Shown: positions 43,495 to 52,740 of the stretch, one piece after another
Layout: every line of letters starts with the position of its first letter
How positions within the stretch are numbered: the stretch's first letter is position 1
Assembly: GCF_030035605.1 (NCBI RefSeq)
Contig: NZ_CP106736.1
Span: 1,550,001-1,614,000 of the forward strand
Length of the DNA: 64,000 nt
Direction: 5' to 3'
Source of the DNA: Silvimonas soli
GTDB lineage: Bacteria; Pseudomonadota; Gammaproteobacteria; Burkholderiales; Chitinibacteraceae
Position numbers and translations under genes: made by a program
Notes under the pieces: generated by a model
The model's database searches: none
What the model was told of the DNA's origin: nothing
The model's input: the letters and a program-made list of their open reading frames with translations, nothing else

Positions 43495-44499
43495 ATGACC
43501 GAACAACCCATCCTCCCGCTTTGGGCAAAACAATCCATCAACCTCGCCGACCCGCGGTTGGGTGCGCTCGCCATCGCCGCGAGCGATGAATTCTTCGCCC
43601 CACTCTCCCGTATGCTCAACCCCGAGCCCGCCGTGTTCATCCCCGGCAAATACGACGACAACGGTAAATGGATGGATGGCTGGGAAACGCGCCGCAAACG
43701 CACCATGGGCCACGATTGGTCGATCATCAAACTGGGTCGCAAAGGCGTGATTCACGGGTTCGATGTCGACACCAGCCACTTCACCGGCAACTACGCGCCA
43801 GCGGTATCAATTGAAGCCACCAGCAGCGCCAGCGACAACCCTGCCGATCTGGCTCAGGTACAGTGGCAAGAAGTGTTGGCCTCCACCAGCCTGTCCGGTA
43901 ACTCACACCACTTTCTGCCTGCCACCACTCATGGTGAGTTCACCCATCTGCGTATCCACATCTATCCAGATGGTGGCATCGCCCGTTTGCGCGTGTATGG
44001 CCAGCCGGTAGGCGCGTTTGATGAGCCCGGCAAGCTGTACGATCTGGCCGCGCTGGAAAACGGTGGTCGGGCGGTGGCATTTAACGATGCTCATTTTGGC
44101 GTGGCGTCCAACCTGCTGTTGCCGGGGCGTGGCATCAATATGGGTGATGGCTGGGAAACCCGCCGTCGCCGCGAGCCGGGTAATGACTGGTGCATCATCC
44201 AGTTGGGCACGTCAGGAATCGTCGAGCGAATTGAAGTCGATACTGCGCACTTCAAAGGTAATTATCCGGATCGCTGCATGATCCAGGCAGCGCGCATGGA
44301 CGGTGGCACGGATCAATCCATCATCACCCAAAGCATGTTCTGGCCGGTGTTGCTGGATGAACGCAAACTGCAGATGGACCATATCCACAGCTTTGCCGAC
44401 GGCATTGCAGCGCTGGGGCCAATAACGCACGTGCGGCTGAATATCATTCCGGATGGCGGCGTTTCACGCCTGCGCATCTGGGGCAAGGTCGCGCCATGA
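43495..44499 (+). CDS. alc: Allantoicase
   Basis: 334 residues. Two homologous beta-sandwich repeats, each with DGWETRRKRTMGHDW or DGWETRRRREPGNDWCI, the duplicated GxxHGFDVDTSHFTGNY and VERIEVDTAHFKGNY segments and HVRLNIIPDGGVSRLRIWG ending (shown in part); this duplication is diagnostic of allantoicase. It hydrolyses allantoate to ureidoglycolate and urea. The gene starts 75 bp after the repeat island and overlaps allA by 4 bp (ATGA). Whether it shares the puuE promoter or has its own in the island is unknown. Confidence 0.94.
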   Translation: MTEQPILPLWAKQSINLADPRLGALAIAASDEFFAPLSRMLNPEPAVFIPGKYDDNGKWMDGWETRRKRTMGHDWSIIKLGRKGVIHGFDVDTSHFTGNYAPAVSIEATSSASDNPADLAQVQWQEVLASTSLSGNSHHFLPATTHGEFTHLRIHIYPDGGIARLRVYGQPVGAFDEPGKLYDLAALENGGRAVAFNDAHFGVASNLLLPGRGINMGDGWETRRRREPGNDWCIIQLGTSGIVERIEVDTAHFKGNYPDRCMIQAARMDGGTDQSIITQSMFWPVLLDERKLQMDHIHSFADGIAALGPITHVRLNIIPDGGVSRLRIWGKVAP

Positions 44500-45005
44500 G
44501 CGAGCCGTTGCCACTGACGGTTGAATGGCTGACGGCCGAGGCGTTTGCGCCGTTTGGCGATGTGATCGAAGCCAGCGGCGCGGAGCGGCATTTCCCCATC
44601 AATGGTGGCAATACCGAGCGCTATCACGATCTGATGAAGATTGAGGTCGACAACGACGGTCATCCCATCGTCAGTATTTTTCGCGGGCTACCGCGCAAGC
44701 TGCCCTTTGCCGTGACCATGCTGGAACGTCATCCAAAGGGCAGCCAGGCGTTCATGCCACTGAATGGACGGCAATATCTGGTGGTGGTGGCACCGCGCGG
44801 CGAGGCGGTAACGGTGACCGATATCCGGGTGTTTCTGGCTCACGGCAGCCAAGGCGTGAACTACGCGGCGGGCACCTGGCACCATCCGTTGCTCGCGCTG
44901 GATGAAACATCAGATTTTCTGGTGATCGACCGCGCCGGGCCGGGCAACAATTGCGATGAAATCACACTGGCGCGTGTTGGCGTCATCCCGTTGCCACTGC
45001 CGTAG
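44496..45005 (+). CDS. allA: Ureidoglycolate lyase
   Basis: 169 residues, start overlapping the allantoicase stop. Cupin-fold enzyme with the AllA pattern EAFAPFGDVIE, INGGNTERYHDL, LERHPKGSQAFMPL, ending GVNYAAGTWHHPLLAL. It splits ureidoglycolate to glyoxylate and urea, completing the path from allantoin. Glyoxylate would enter the glyoxylate/glycerate path and urea would need urease; neither is in this window. Confidence 0.94.
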   Translation: MSEPLPLTVEWLTAEAFAPFGDVIEASGAERHFPINGGNTERYHDLMKIEVDNDGHPIVSIFRGLPRKLPFAVTMLERHPKGSQAFMPLNGRQYLVVVAPRGEAVTVTDIRVFLAHGSQGVNYAAGTWHHPLLALDETSDFLVIDRAGPGNNCDEITLARVGVIPLPLP

Positions 45006-45016
45006 TTCGCTCCCCA

Positions 45017-45050
45017 GTAGCCCGGATGAAGCAACGCGAGAATCCGGGAG
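45017..45050. repeat. REP-like element (GTAGCCCGG...CCGGG), copy 1
   Basis: GTAGCCCGGATGAAGCAACG followed by CGAGAATCCGGGAG. It resembles a widespread proteobacterial REP family. A fuller copy lies at 47892-47926; the two bound the pepP-ubiH pair. The rest of 45051-45274 shows no gene. Confidence 0.7.
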
Positions 45051-45274
45051 CCATGCCTGCCACAAACATATCTGGACGAAGGGCCGTGGTCGCCCGGGCA
45101 AGCGACCATGACTACCAGCCGTTTCACGACCAAATAGCCCAACCCAATGGCATCCATCCCACAGCGCCAACGCTGCATCTCCCCGCGCCAAGGCTTCCCG
45201 CTATAATGCCCCTTTCACCCATATCCCAACAAAACTGCCGCGCTCCGTGATCCGGGCCGCCGCCAGGAGCCTGA

Positions 45275-46576
45275 ATGCAACCGTACGCATCCCGCCGTCA
45301 GCAGCTTATTGATACCCTCGCCCCTGGCGTGCTGATTCTGCCCACCGCCCCGGAACAAACCCGCAACGCCGACTCCACCTATCCCTATCGCTACGACTCC
45401 AGCTTCTATTATCTGAGCGGCTTTCAAGAGCCCGAAAGCGTGGTGGCGCTGGTGATTGGCGATCAAGCCCAATCCGTGCTGTTTTGTCGCGATAAAGACG
45501 AAACCCGCGAAATCTGGGATGGCTTTCGTTACGGTCCGGCAGCGGCTAAAGAAGCGTTTGGTTTTGATGCAGCGTTCACCATTGATGAACTCGATACCGA
45601 GATCGTCAACCTGCTGAAAAACCAGCCGCGCGTTTACTTTGCGCTGGGTGCAGATGCCGCTTGGGATGCCCGCTTGACTGGCTGGCTGAACGCCGTGCGC
45701 GCTCAATCGCGGACCGGCGTGACTGCGCCGACCGAAATCATCGACCTGAGCCCGATTCTGGCCGAAATGCGTGTGTTCAAAGATGAACACGAAATTGCCA
45801 GCATGCGCCGCGCCGGGCAGATCAACAGTGAGGCACACAAACGCGCCATGCTGGTGGCCAAGGCCGGTCTGCATGAATACGCGGTGGAAGCCGAACTGCA
45901 GCACGAGTACTACCGCAACGGCAGCCGTTTTCCGGCGTATACGTCGATTGTCGCTTCCGGTCCCAATGCCTGTGTGCTGCATTACGACCGTAACGATCGC
46001 CTGATGCAGGAAGGCGATTTGCTGCTGATTGACGCCGGTTGCGAAATCGATGGTTACGCCAGCGACATCACGCGCACCTTTCCCATTAATGGCCGCTTCA
46101 GCGCGCCGCAAAAAGCCATTTATGAACTGGTGCTGGCCGCGCATGCCGCAGCACTGGATAAAGCCCGTCCCGGCAATCGTTATACCGACATGCACAACGC
46201 CGCCGTGCGCACGCTGGCCCAAGGTCTGATTGACTTGAAGTTCCTGACCGGCACGGTGGATGAAGTCATCGAGAACAAGACTTTCCGCCAGTTTTACATG
46301 CACGGCACCGGCCACTGGCTTGGGCTGGATGTGCATGATGCAGGCGCCTACAAGGTCAACGGCGAAGACCGCATTCTGGAAGCGGGAATGGCGTTTACCA
46401 TCGAGCCGGGCTTGTATATCCGTCCGGCCGAGAACGTGCCCAAAGAGTATGAGTACATCGGCGTACGGATTGAAGACGATATCCTGCTCACCGCCAACGG
46501 CACGGAGATTCTCAGCGACGATTGCCCGCGTAGCGTGGAAGACATCGAAGCCTTGATGAACCGTTACCCGGTCTAA
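45275..46576 (+). CDS. pepP: Xaa-Pro aminopeptidase
   Basis: 433 residues with CCAGGAG upstream of the ATG. N-terminal creatinase-like domain (YPYRYDSSFYYLSGFQEPES) and a pitta-bread M24B catalytic domain with five metal ligands: two Asp in DAGCEIDGYASDITRTF, His in HGTGHWLGLDVHD, Glu in FTIEPGLYI and Glu in GVRIEDD. It removes N-terminal residues before proline, with two manganese ions in the cytoplasm. As in many proteobacteria the next gene is ubiH, but a palindromic element has inserted between them. Confidence 0.94.
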   Translation: MQPYASRRQQLIDTLAPGVLILPTAPEQTRNADSTYPYRYDSSFYYLSGFQEPESVVALVIGDQAQSVLFCRDKDETREIWDGFRYGPAAAKEAFGFDAAFTIDELDTEIVNLLKNQPRVYFALGADAAWDARLTGWLNAVRAQSRTGVTAPTEIIDLSPILAEMRVFKDEHEIASMRRAGQINSEAHKRAMLVAKAGLHEYAVEAELQHEYYRNGSRFPAYTSIVASGPNACVLHYDRNDRLMQEGDLLLIDAGCEIDGYASDITRTFPINGRFSAPQKAIYELVLAAHAAALDKARPGNRYTDMHNAAVRTLAQGLIDLKFLTGTVDEVIENKTFRQFYMHGTGHWLGLDVHDAGAYKVNGEDRILEAGMAFTIEPGLYIRPAENVPKEYEYIGVRIEDDILLTANGTEILSDDCPRSVEDIEALMNRYPV

Positions 46577-46580
46577 TCTT

Positions 46581-46661
46581 TGTAGGGTGCGCATTAATGC
46601 GCACCGTTTATATCAAGCTGAAGACGAACGCGTTCGCATGCCAAGGCATGCAAACCCTACA
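46581..46661. repeat. Palindromic element between pepP and ubiH
   Basis: Outer TGTAGGGT (46581-46588) / ACCCTACA (46654-46661) encloses three palindromes: GGTGCGCATTAATGCGCACC (46586-46605), GAACGCGTTC (46626-46635) and GCATGC-N4-GCATGC (46636-46651). REP-like, 81 bp, perfectly nested; it also produces a false N-terminal extension of UbiH. Confidence 0.8.
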
Positions 46662-46683
46662 TTGCCCATTCACAGGAAACACC

Positions 46684-47862
46684 ATGATCGCGCGCCCGTT
46701 ACCTTGCCATGTAGATATCGCCATTGTCGGTGGTGGCCCGGTGGGCGCGCTGGTGGCGCAACGGCTGGCACGTCAGGGCAAGCAGGCACTGGCCATTGAA
46801 ACGCGCCAAAGCGTGGAGGATGGCCCGACCGATCCGCGCGCATTGGCGTTGTCCTGGGCCAGCTATCAAGCGCTGCTGGACGCTGGTTTGTGGCGAGATG
46901 GCCTGGCGCCAACAGCGATCCAGCGCGTGCACGTATCGCAACAAGGCTCGCTGGGCCGCACGGAGCTGAACGCGAACGAACTCAATCTGCCAGCGCTGGG
47001 CTACGTGGTCAGCTACGACAAACTGGCACGGCTGGCGCTGGAGCAACTGACCCTCGGCCCGGCGCAACTGGCCTTGGGCACCACCGTCACCGGCGTCCGT
47101 AGCCTGTCGCGCTTTGCCGAGCTGCAACTGGCCACGCACACCGGCCCGACCAGCATGACAGCACGGCTGGTGATTCTGGCCGATGGCGGCAAGTTGATCA
47201 GCCAGATCAATGGCGTGCAGCAAACCGTCAAACCGTATAACCAGCACGCGATTCTGGCCACGCTCACGCCTACGGTGCCACATGCAGGCGTGGCGTATGA
47301 ACGCTTTGCCGATGATGGCCCGCTGGCCCTGTTGCCGTATGGCGATGACTTCATGCTGGTGTGGACACAAACCCCGGAACAAGCCGAAGCGCGTCTGGCG
47401 CTGTCCGATGAAGACTTTATGGCCGAAGTAGCCCAACGCTTTTCCGCCAGACTGGCAGGATTTTCCGCAGTCGGCCCGCGCCGCAGCTGGCCGCTGGCGC
47501 TCAAGACACTCGATTCAGTGGTCGCGCCGCGCATGGTCATGATCGGCAACGCCGCGCAAACCCTGCACCCGGTCGCGGGCCAAGGCCTGAACCTGGGTCT
47601 GCGCGATGCCGCGGTGCTGGCTGATGTCATCGCCACCACACCAGCTCGTGAGTTGGGTGAAGCAGCCATGCTGCAGCGCTACGCCGCTTTGCGCCGCAAG
47701 GATGCAGGAGTGGTTACCGCGTTTACCGATAATCTGATTTCATTCTTTGATCGTCCGAACCCGGTGTTCAAACATGCCCGCAGTTTGGGGATGCTGGCGA
47801 TGGACCAGATCGGACCATTGCGGCGCGGATTTGCGCGGCGGATGGTGTACGGCGTGAAGTGA
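46684..47862 (+). CDS. ubiH: UbiH-type FAD monooxygenase of ubiquinone synthesis
   Basis: 392 residues from ATG 46684 (ACAGGAAAC upstream); the frame is open further upstream but only through the palindromic element. FAD-binding IAIVGGGPVGALVA, the DG-motif ILADGG and the GNAAQTLHPVAGQGLNLGLRD segment (in part) identify the UbiH/UbiF/VisC class, which hydroxylates the quinone ring. Which carbon (C6 or others) is used cannot be settled without the other ubi hydroxylases of the genome. Follows pepP, a common partner. Confidence 0.88.
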   Translation: MIARPLPCHVDIAIVGGGPVGALVAQRLARQGKQALAIETRQSVEDGPTDPRALALSWASYQALLDAGLWRDGLAPTAIQRVHVSQQGSLGRTELNANELNLPALGYVVSYDKLARLALEQLTLGPAQLALGTTVTGVRSLSRFAELQLATHTGPTSMTARLVILADGGKLISQINGVQQTVKPYNQHAILATLTPTVPHAGVAYERFADDGPLALLPYGDDFMLVWTQTPEQAEARLALSDEDFMAEVAQRFSARLAGFSAVGPRRSWPLALKTLDSVVAPRMVMIGNAAQTLHPVAGQGLNLGLRDAAVLADVIATTPARELGEAAMLQRYAALRRKDAGVVTAFTDNLISFFDRPNPVFKHARSLGMLAMDQIGPLRRGFARRMVYGVK

Positions 47863-47891
47863 GGTGGTGCGCCCCAAGGACCCGGAAGTAC

Positions 47892-47926
47892 GTAGCCCGA
47901 TGGAGCGCAGCGGGAATCCGGGCTAC
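47892..47926. repeat. REP-like element, copy 2
   Basis: GTAGCCCG (47892-47899) ... CGGGCTAC (47919-47926), an 8-bp perfect stem with the family's ATGGAGCGCAGCGGGAAT middle; same family as 45017-45050. It lies between the convergent ubiH and metE genes. Confidence 0.8.
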
Positions 47927-47969
47927 AACGTCGCAGGATGCGGTTGGCACCCTGCGTCGCTTCAACACC

Positions 47970-50315
47970 TCAATGCGCGCAACCGCACTCGCCGTGAGAT
48001 ATCTCCACCTTCGCTGGCGAATGATCCACGGCCAAAACACCGTTCTTCGCCAGTTCCAGCCGCGCGCGACGAGTCGCTTCCAGCATGGTGTTCAATGCTG
48101 CCTCAGTCTCCGGCCAGCCACGCGTCTTCAGGCCGCAATCCGGGTTCACCCACAAGCGTTCTGCCGGAACCACTTCTGCCGCTTTGCGGATCAAGCGCAG
48201 CATTTCGTCCACCGGCGGTACGCGCGGGCTGTGGATGTCATACACGCCCGGGCCAATCTCGTTCGGATAGGCAAATTCGCCAAACCCGGCCAGCAATTCC
48301 ATATCTGAGCGTGAGGTCTCGATGGTGATCACATCGGCATCCAGCGCGGCAATCGCCGGCAGAATGTCGTTGAATTCCGAATAGCACATATGGGTGTGGA
48401 TCTGCGTTTCATCCTCGACACCACTGGCAGAAACCCGGAATGCTTGCCCGGCCCACGCCAGATAAGTCTGCCAGTCGCTCTTTTTCAGTGGCAAGCCTTC
48501 ACGGAACGCGGGTTCGTCGATCTGGATCACGCGGATACCGGCTTGTTCCAGGTCGACCACTTCATCCCGAATCGCCAGCGCGATCTGCAGCGTGATATCG
48601 CTACGCGGCAAATCATTGCGTACAAACGACCACTGCAAGATGGTGACGGGGCCGGTCAGCATGCCCTTCATCGGCTTGGTGGTGAGGCTCTGGGCGTATT
48701 GGCTCCATTCCACCGTCATCGGCGTCGGGCGTGAGACATCGCCAAACAGGATAGGCGGTTTTACGCAGCGGCTGCCGTAGCTTTGCACCCAGCCATTGCG
48801 GGTAAAGGCAAAGCCGGACAACTGTTCGCCAAAGTACTCGACCATATCGTTGCGTTCCGGCTCGCCGTGCACCAGCACGTCGATACCCAGCTTTTCTTGT
48901 TTTTCTACTACCAGGCGAATTTCAGCCTGCATCGCAGCGCGGTAGTCCTCTGCTGGCAGATTGCCGCGTTTGAACGCAGCGCGGGCGGCCCGGATTTCGG
49001 CAGTCTGCGGAAAGCTGCCAATGGTGGTGGTCGGCAGTGGTGGCAGGTTGAGCCACGCTTGCTGTTTTTGCTGGCGAACTGGGTAGGCCGAATCACGCTG
49101 CGCATCACTGGCTTGCAAGCCGTTCACTCGTGCCTTCACCGCCTGTTGGTGAATACGGCTGGAAGAACGACGCGACGCTTGCACGGCATCCGAGGCAGTC
49201 AACGCTTGCGAGATGCTCTGCGCACCCGCCACCAAACCACGCTTGAGCGTCGCCACTTCGGTCAGCTTTTGCCGGGCAAAGGCCAGCCAGGACACAAACT
49301 CGCGGTCCAGTTCAGTTTCGTTCTGCAGATCAACCGGGCTGTGCAGCAGCGATGAGCTTGATGCCACCCACAGCTTGTCGCCCAGTCTGGCTTGCGCCGC
49401 TTGCAGGGTATCGAGCGAGCCACGCAAGTCATTCGCCCAGATATTGCGGCCGTCCACCACGCCCAGCGACAACACTTTGTCCGCTGGCCATTGCGCAGTA
49501 AATGCATCCAGTTGCGCCGGGGCGCGCACCAGATCCAGATGCACGCCTGCCACCGGTAAAGTGCTCAGCAGCGTTGAGTGATCGGCCACACTTTCAAAGT
49601 AAGTCGCCAGCAGCAACTTGAGACCGGCTTGCGACAGCTCACGGTAGACCGGAGCAAAGGCATTCAGCCATGGCTGCGCCAGTTCCAGCGCCAGAATCGG
49701 CTCATCAATCTGCACCCATTCCACACCACGGGCAGCCAGTTTTTCCAGAACGCGGCGATACGCGGGCAATACGCGCGGCAGCAGCGACAAGGTATCAAGA
49801 CCGGGTGTCTTGCTCTTGGCCAGATACAAGAATGTCAGCGGTCCGATCAACACCGGCTTGGTGTTGTGGCCTTGCGAACGCGCTTCATCCACTTCATAAA
49901 AGAACCAGTCCACGCCGCCATCAAAGCGGGTTTCGACATCCAGTTCCGGCACCAGATAGTGGTAGTTGGTATCGAACCACTTGGTCATTTCCAGCGCGGG
50001 TTGCGCGGTATTGCCACGCGCCAGTTCAAAGTATTGCTTGAGCGTGAGTTTTTGCGCGTCAAAGCCAAAACGCGGCGGAATCGCGCCGAGCAACACAGCG
50101 GTATTAAGCATCTGGTCGTACCAGGCGAAATCACCGGCGGCGACAAAATCCAACCCGGCTTCTCGTTGCCAGGCCCAGTGGGTGCGACGCAAATCAGCGC
50201 CAGTTTTGGTCAGCGCCGCTTCGTCGATCTCGCCACGCCAGAATTTCTCCTGGGCGAACTTGAGTTCACGTTGTGCGCCGATGCGAGGGAAGCCCAGAAC
50301 ATGAGCCTTAGTCAT
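47970..50315 (-). CDS. metE: Cobalamin-independent methionine synthase
   Basis: 781 residues from the ATG at 50315, preceded by GGAGA; an in-frame ATG at 50333 adds six residues. Two-domain TIM-barrel enzyme: N-terminal GFPRIGAQRELKFAQEKFW and C-terminal TIGSFPQTAEIR, HGEPERNDMVEYFGE, with zinc ligands in HMCYSEF (His and Cys), the downstream Glu and the Cys in NPDCGLKTRGW. It transfers the methyl group of 5-methyltetrahydropteroyl-triglutamate to homocysteine. Divergent from metR, the usual arrangement. Confidence 0.96.
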   Translation of the reverse strand: MTKAHVLGFPRIGAQRELKFAQEKFWRGEIDEAALTKTGADLRRTHWAWQREAGLDFVAAGDFAWYDQMLNTAVLLGAIPPRFGFDAQKLTLKQYFELARGNTAQPALEMTKWFDTNYHYLVPELDVETRFDGGVDWFFYEVDEARSQGHNTKPVLIGPLTFLYLAKSKTPGLDTLSLLPRVLPAYRRVLEKLAARGVEWVQIDEPILALELAQPWLNAFAPVYRELSQAGLKLLLATYFESVADHSTLLSTLPVAGVHLDLVRAPAQLDAFTAQWPADKVLSLGVVDGRNIWANDLRGSLDTLQAAQARLGDKLWVASSSSLLHSPVDLQNETELDREFVSWLAFARQKLTEVATLKRGLVAGAQSISQALTASDAVQASRRSSSRIHQQAVKARVNGLQASDAQRDSAYPVRQQKQQAWLNLPPLPTTTIGSFPQTAEIRAARAAFKRGNLPAEDYRAAMQAEIRLVVEKQEKLGIDVLVHGEPERNDMVEYFGEQLSGFAFTRNGWVQSYGSRCVKPPILFGDVSRPTPMTVEWSQYAQSLTTKPMKGMLTGPVTILQWSFVRNDLPRSDITLQIALAIRDEVVDLEQAGIRVIQIDEPAFREGLPLKKSDWQTYLAWAGQAFRVSASGVEDETQIHTHMCYSEFNDILPAIAALDADVITIETSRSDMELLAGFGEFAYPNEIGPGVYDIHSPRVPPVDEMLRLIRKAAEVVPAERLWVNPDCGLKTRGWPETEAALNTMLEATRRARLELAKNGVLAVDHSPAKVEISHGECGCAH

Positions 50316-50368
50316 GATTTTCTCCATATCCATGAATTTGACTTGTCATCATCGGCGCATCGTCGCTA

Positions 50369-50381
50369 TGATTCAAATTCA
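50369..50381. promoter_or_regulatory. Candidate MetR box
   Basis: TGAT-N5-TTCA in the 109-bp metE/metR gap, one mismatch from the TGAA-N5-TTCA MetR consensus. Overlapping AT-rich repeats of TTCAAA make other registers possible. No SAM or B12 riboswitch is apparent. Confidence 0.4.
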
Positions 50382-50424
50382 AAATATTCACCAATGTCAT
50401 GAGCAGTAATCATGAGAGGCCACA

Positions 50425-51345
50425 ATGCAATCTTTACTTGAGTTACGGCACCTCAAAACCCTGGCTGCGATCCAGGAAAACAAAAGCATTACCCGCGCAG
50501 CGGAGCGTTTACATCTGACGCAATCGGCCGTTTCGCACCAGTTGCGCTTGCTGGAAGACCATTACGGCGTGCCACTGTTGACGCGCAAAGGCAGTACGTT
50601 GGCGTTTACTCCGGCAGGCGAAAAGTTGTTGTTGCTGGCGCAAAGCGTGATGCCGCAAATCAACGCCGCCGAGCGCGACATCGCCAAATTGCGCGAGGGT
50701 GAGGCTGGGCAACTGCGCATTGCGGTGGAATGCCATACCTGTTTTGACTGGCTGATGCCGGCGATGGACACCTTTCGCGAGCGCTGGCCAGAAGTCGAAC
50801 TCGATATCGTCTCCGGCTTTCATGCCGATCCGGTCGGGCTGATTTTTGAAGACCGCGCTGACCTTGCAATTGTGTCCGAACTCGAAACCGAACCGCGCGT
50901 CACACACTTGCCGCTGTTTGTGAGCGAAATGGTCGGGCTGGTCGCGCGCGATCACCCACTGGCCGCCAAGCCATGGCTGGATGCAATCGACTTTGCCGAT
51001 GAAACGCTGATCACCTATCCGGTGCCGGACGACATGCTGGATCTGATCCGCAAAGTGCTGCGCCCGGCGGGAGTGAACCCGCTGCGCCGTACCACCGAGC
51101 TCACCGTGGCGATGCTGCAACTGGTGGCCAGCAAGCGTGGCATTGCTGCGCTGCCACACTGGAGCGTGCAGCATTATCTGGAGCGCGGGTATGTGGTGGC
51201 CAAGCCCATTACCGAAACCGGTTTGACCAGCGAGTTGTACGCAGTGGTGGCGTCGGAACGTGCACAGGTGGCGTATCTGCAGGAGTTTGTGGCGATTGTG
51301 CGTGATGTCAGCGCCAGCGAACTGCCGGGAGTAACGCTGCTGTAG
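50425..51345 (+). CDS. metR: LysR-family activator of methionine genes
   Basis: 306 residues, GAGAGG before ATG. HTH at 1-65 (NKSITRAAERLHLTQSAVSHQLRLLED) and a LysR substrate-binding domain with the MetR pattern IAVECHTCFDWLMPAMD and PVPDDMLDLIRKVLRPAGV (in part). MetR senses homocysteine and activates metE; its place opposite metE fits. Confidence 0.93.
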   Translation: MQSLLELRHLKTLAAIQENKSITRAAERLHLTQSAVSHQLRLLEDHYGVPLLTRKGSTLAFTPAGEKLLLLAQSVMPQINAAERDIAKLREGEAGQLRIAVECHTCFDWLMPAMDTFRERWPEVELDIVSGFHADPVGLIFEDRADLAIVSELETEPRVTHLPLFVSEMVGLVARDHPLAAKPWLDAIDFADETLITYPVPDDMLDLIRKVLRPAGVNPLRRTTELTVAMLQLVASKRGIAALPHWSVQHYLERGYVVAKPITETGLTSELYAVVASERAQVAYLQEFVAIVRDVSASELPGVTLL

Positions 51346-51507
51346 GAATGCGCCGGGTAATATTTGTCTGGAAATCGACTACGCAAAACTACGCTTTCTC
51401 AATTAAAACAAGGGTGTCATCCCGCAGTGCGGGAACAACGTTGCTTACTTATAGCCCAACCGCGGATAGCGATGCAGCGCGTCGCCGCCACACCAAGGAG
51501 AAGGCCC

Positions 51508-52338
51508 ATGGCACCCGTCGCTCAAGCAGCAGCACTGTCCTGGCAATTTGATAATGTCGACCTGACTCGGGTTGATTTCAGCCGTATCAAAGACAACGAA
51601 ACCTTGTTCTATCTACTGGTGGCGTCATCGTTTATTGAAAGTGGCGCAGATTTGTATACCAGCAACTTGGTGGATTTTTTTGCCGACGACGCGGAAGTCG
51701 CCGCCTGGCTTAGCAATCACTGGGAACAAGAAGAAATGCAGCATGGGCGCGCATTGCGTTGCTACGTGCAGCACGTCTGGCCAGATTTTCCGTGGCAGGC
51801 CGCGTTTAACGATTTCTTCGAGGAATACGCGGCGCTGTGCGTGGCTGAAGAACTCGAACCGACCAAGGCCCAGGAATTGGCCGCACGTTGCGTTGTGGAA
51901 ACCGGCACCTCCAGCCTGTATCGCGCCATCAACACCTGCACCGATGAGCCGGTGCTGCGCGAGATCACCGATCACATCCGCCGTGATGAAGTGACCCACT
52001 ACAAACACTTTTATCACTACTTTTTGCGCTACCGCGAAGCACAACATTTAAGCCGCTTCAAAACCTTCACCACCCTGGCCCGCCGCTTGCTGGAACTGCG
52101 CAACAGCGATGCCGAGATTGCCTTGCGCCACACCCTCACCCACCACAATCCCACCGCGTCTGACTTTCATCGCCAGCGGATCAACAACGAGGTCAGCGGT
52201 CTGATCCGGCGCAACCTGCCGGTAGATATGACCATCAAGATGCTGCTCAAACCGTTATTGCTGGGGCCAAATATGCAGAAGGCGTTGCAGTGGCCGTTGC
52301 AGGGCGCCACGCAGTTGTTTTTGCGGATGCCATTGTAG
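51508..52338 (+). CDS. Ferritin-like diiron protein, acyl-ACP-desaturase-like
   Basis: 276 residues from ATG 51508 (AAGGAG at 51495-51500; a frame open from 51364 is upstream noise). An all-helical protein with two carboxylate/His pairs spaced for a di-iron site: WEQEEMQHG and, after VVETGTSSLYRAI, RRDEVTHYKHF. The mid segment FLRYREAQHLSRFKTF and the C-terminal half are also helical. This is the ferritin-like superfamily closest to acyl-ACP desaturases and related oxidases. Substrate unknown; no signal peptide or partner is adjacent. Confidence 0.75.
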   Translation: MAPVAQAAALSWQFDNVDLTRVDFSRIKDNETLFYLLVASSFIESGADLYTSNLVDFFADDAEVAAWLSNHWEQEEMQHGRALRCYVQHVWPDFPWQAAFNDFFEEYAALCVAEELEPTKAQELAARCVVETGTSSLYRAINTCTDEPVLREITDHIRRDEVTHYKHFYHYFLRYREAQHLSRFKTFTTLARRLLELRNSDAEIALRHTLTHHNPTASDFHRQRINNEVSGLIRRNLPVDMTIKMLLKPLLLGPNMQKALQWPLQGATQLFLRMPL

Positions 52339-52391
52339 GTTGGGGTCAGGACTTGGTTGTTGTTGCGATTACCGATCATCCCCACCTTGCC

Positions 52392-52671
52392 CTGGATTCC
52401 CGCCAAGCGGACCGCCGAGATCGGAAATGATGATGTGATTGGTGTGCAACGGATTGCTGCGGGGGCTGTGACGGTTGCTTTTAGCTCCCCTCTTTTGGAA
52501 GAGGGGCTGGGGAAGATGGCTGCAATGAGGGATTAACCGCTGCGGCCCGGTCCACCCAAAACCCAATCTCCCCTAACCCCTCTTTGAAAAAGAGGGGAGC
52601 CACTATTGCTGTTACTCCTGACTCTGCCTCTTTGCTCACCACGCCGACCGAGGGAATGCCGGAGGCGCGCA
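52392..52671 (+). repeat. Dispersed repeat, copy B
   Basis: Same orientation and block order as copy A (42878-43221), without the hexanucleotide tract. Two hairpins: CCCCTC-TTTTGGAA-GAGGGG and CCCCTCTTTG-AAA-AAGAGGGG. Located between two convergent genes. Confidence 0.75.
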
Positions 52672-52740
52672 GAGGTAACAGGCAAATAGACGGCTCGCTT
52701 CCCCGCTACAACCTGCATAGACATCAACCATAAAGCACCG

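Noticed and set aside
45215..46594. 459-codon reverse-strand frame opposite pepP
   Set aside because: Shadow of the strongly supported pepP gene; its codons follow third-position bias of the other strand and it shows no domain.
46597..46683. N-terminal extension of UbiH
   Set aside because: These 29 codons come from the palindromic element; the ATG at 46684 has a ribosome site and the family's normal start.
50316..50424. SAM or cobalamin riboswitch ahead of metE
   Set aside because: The gap is only 109 bp and shared with a divergent metR gene; no conserved riboswitch core is visible. MetR control is the simpler reading.
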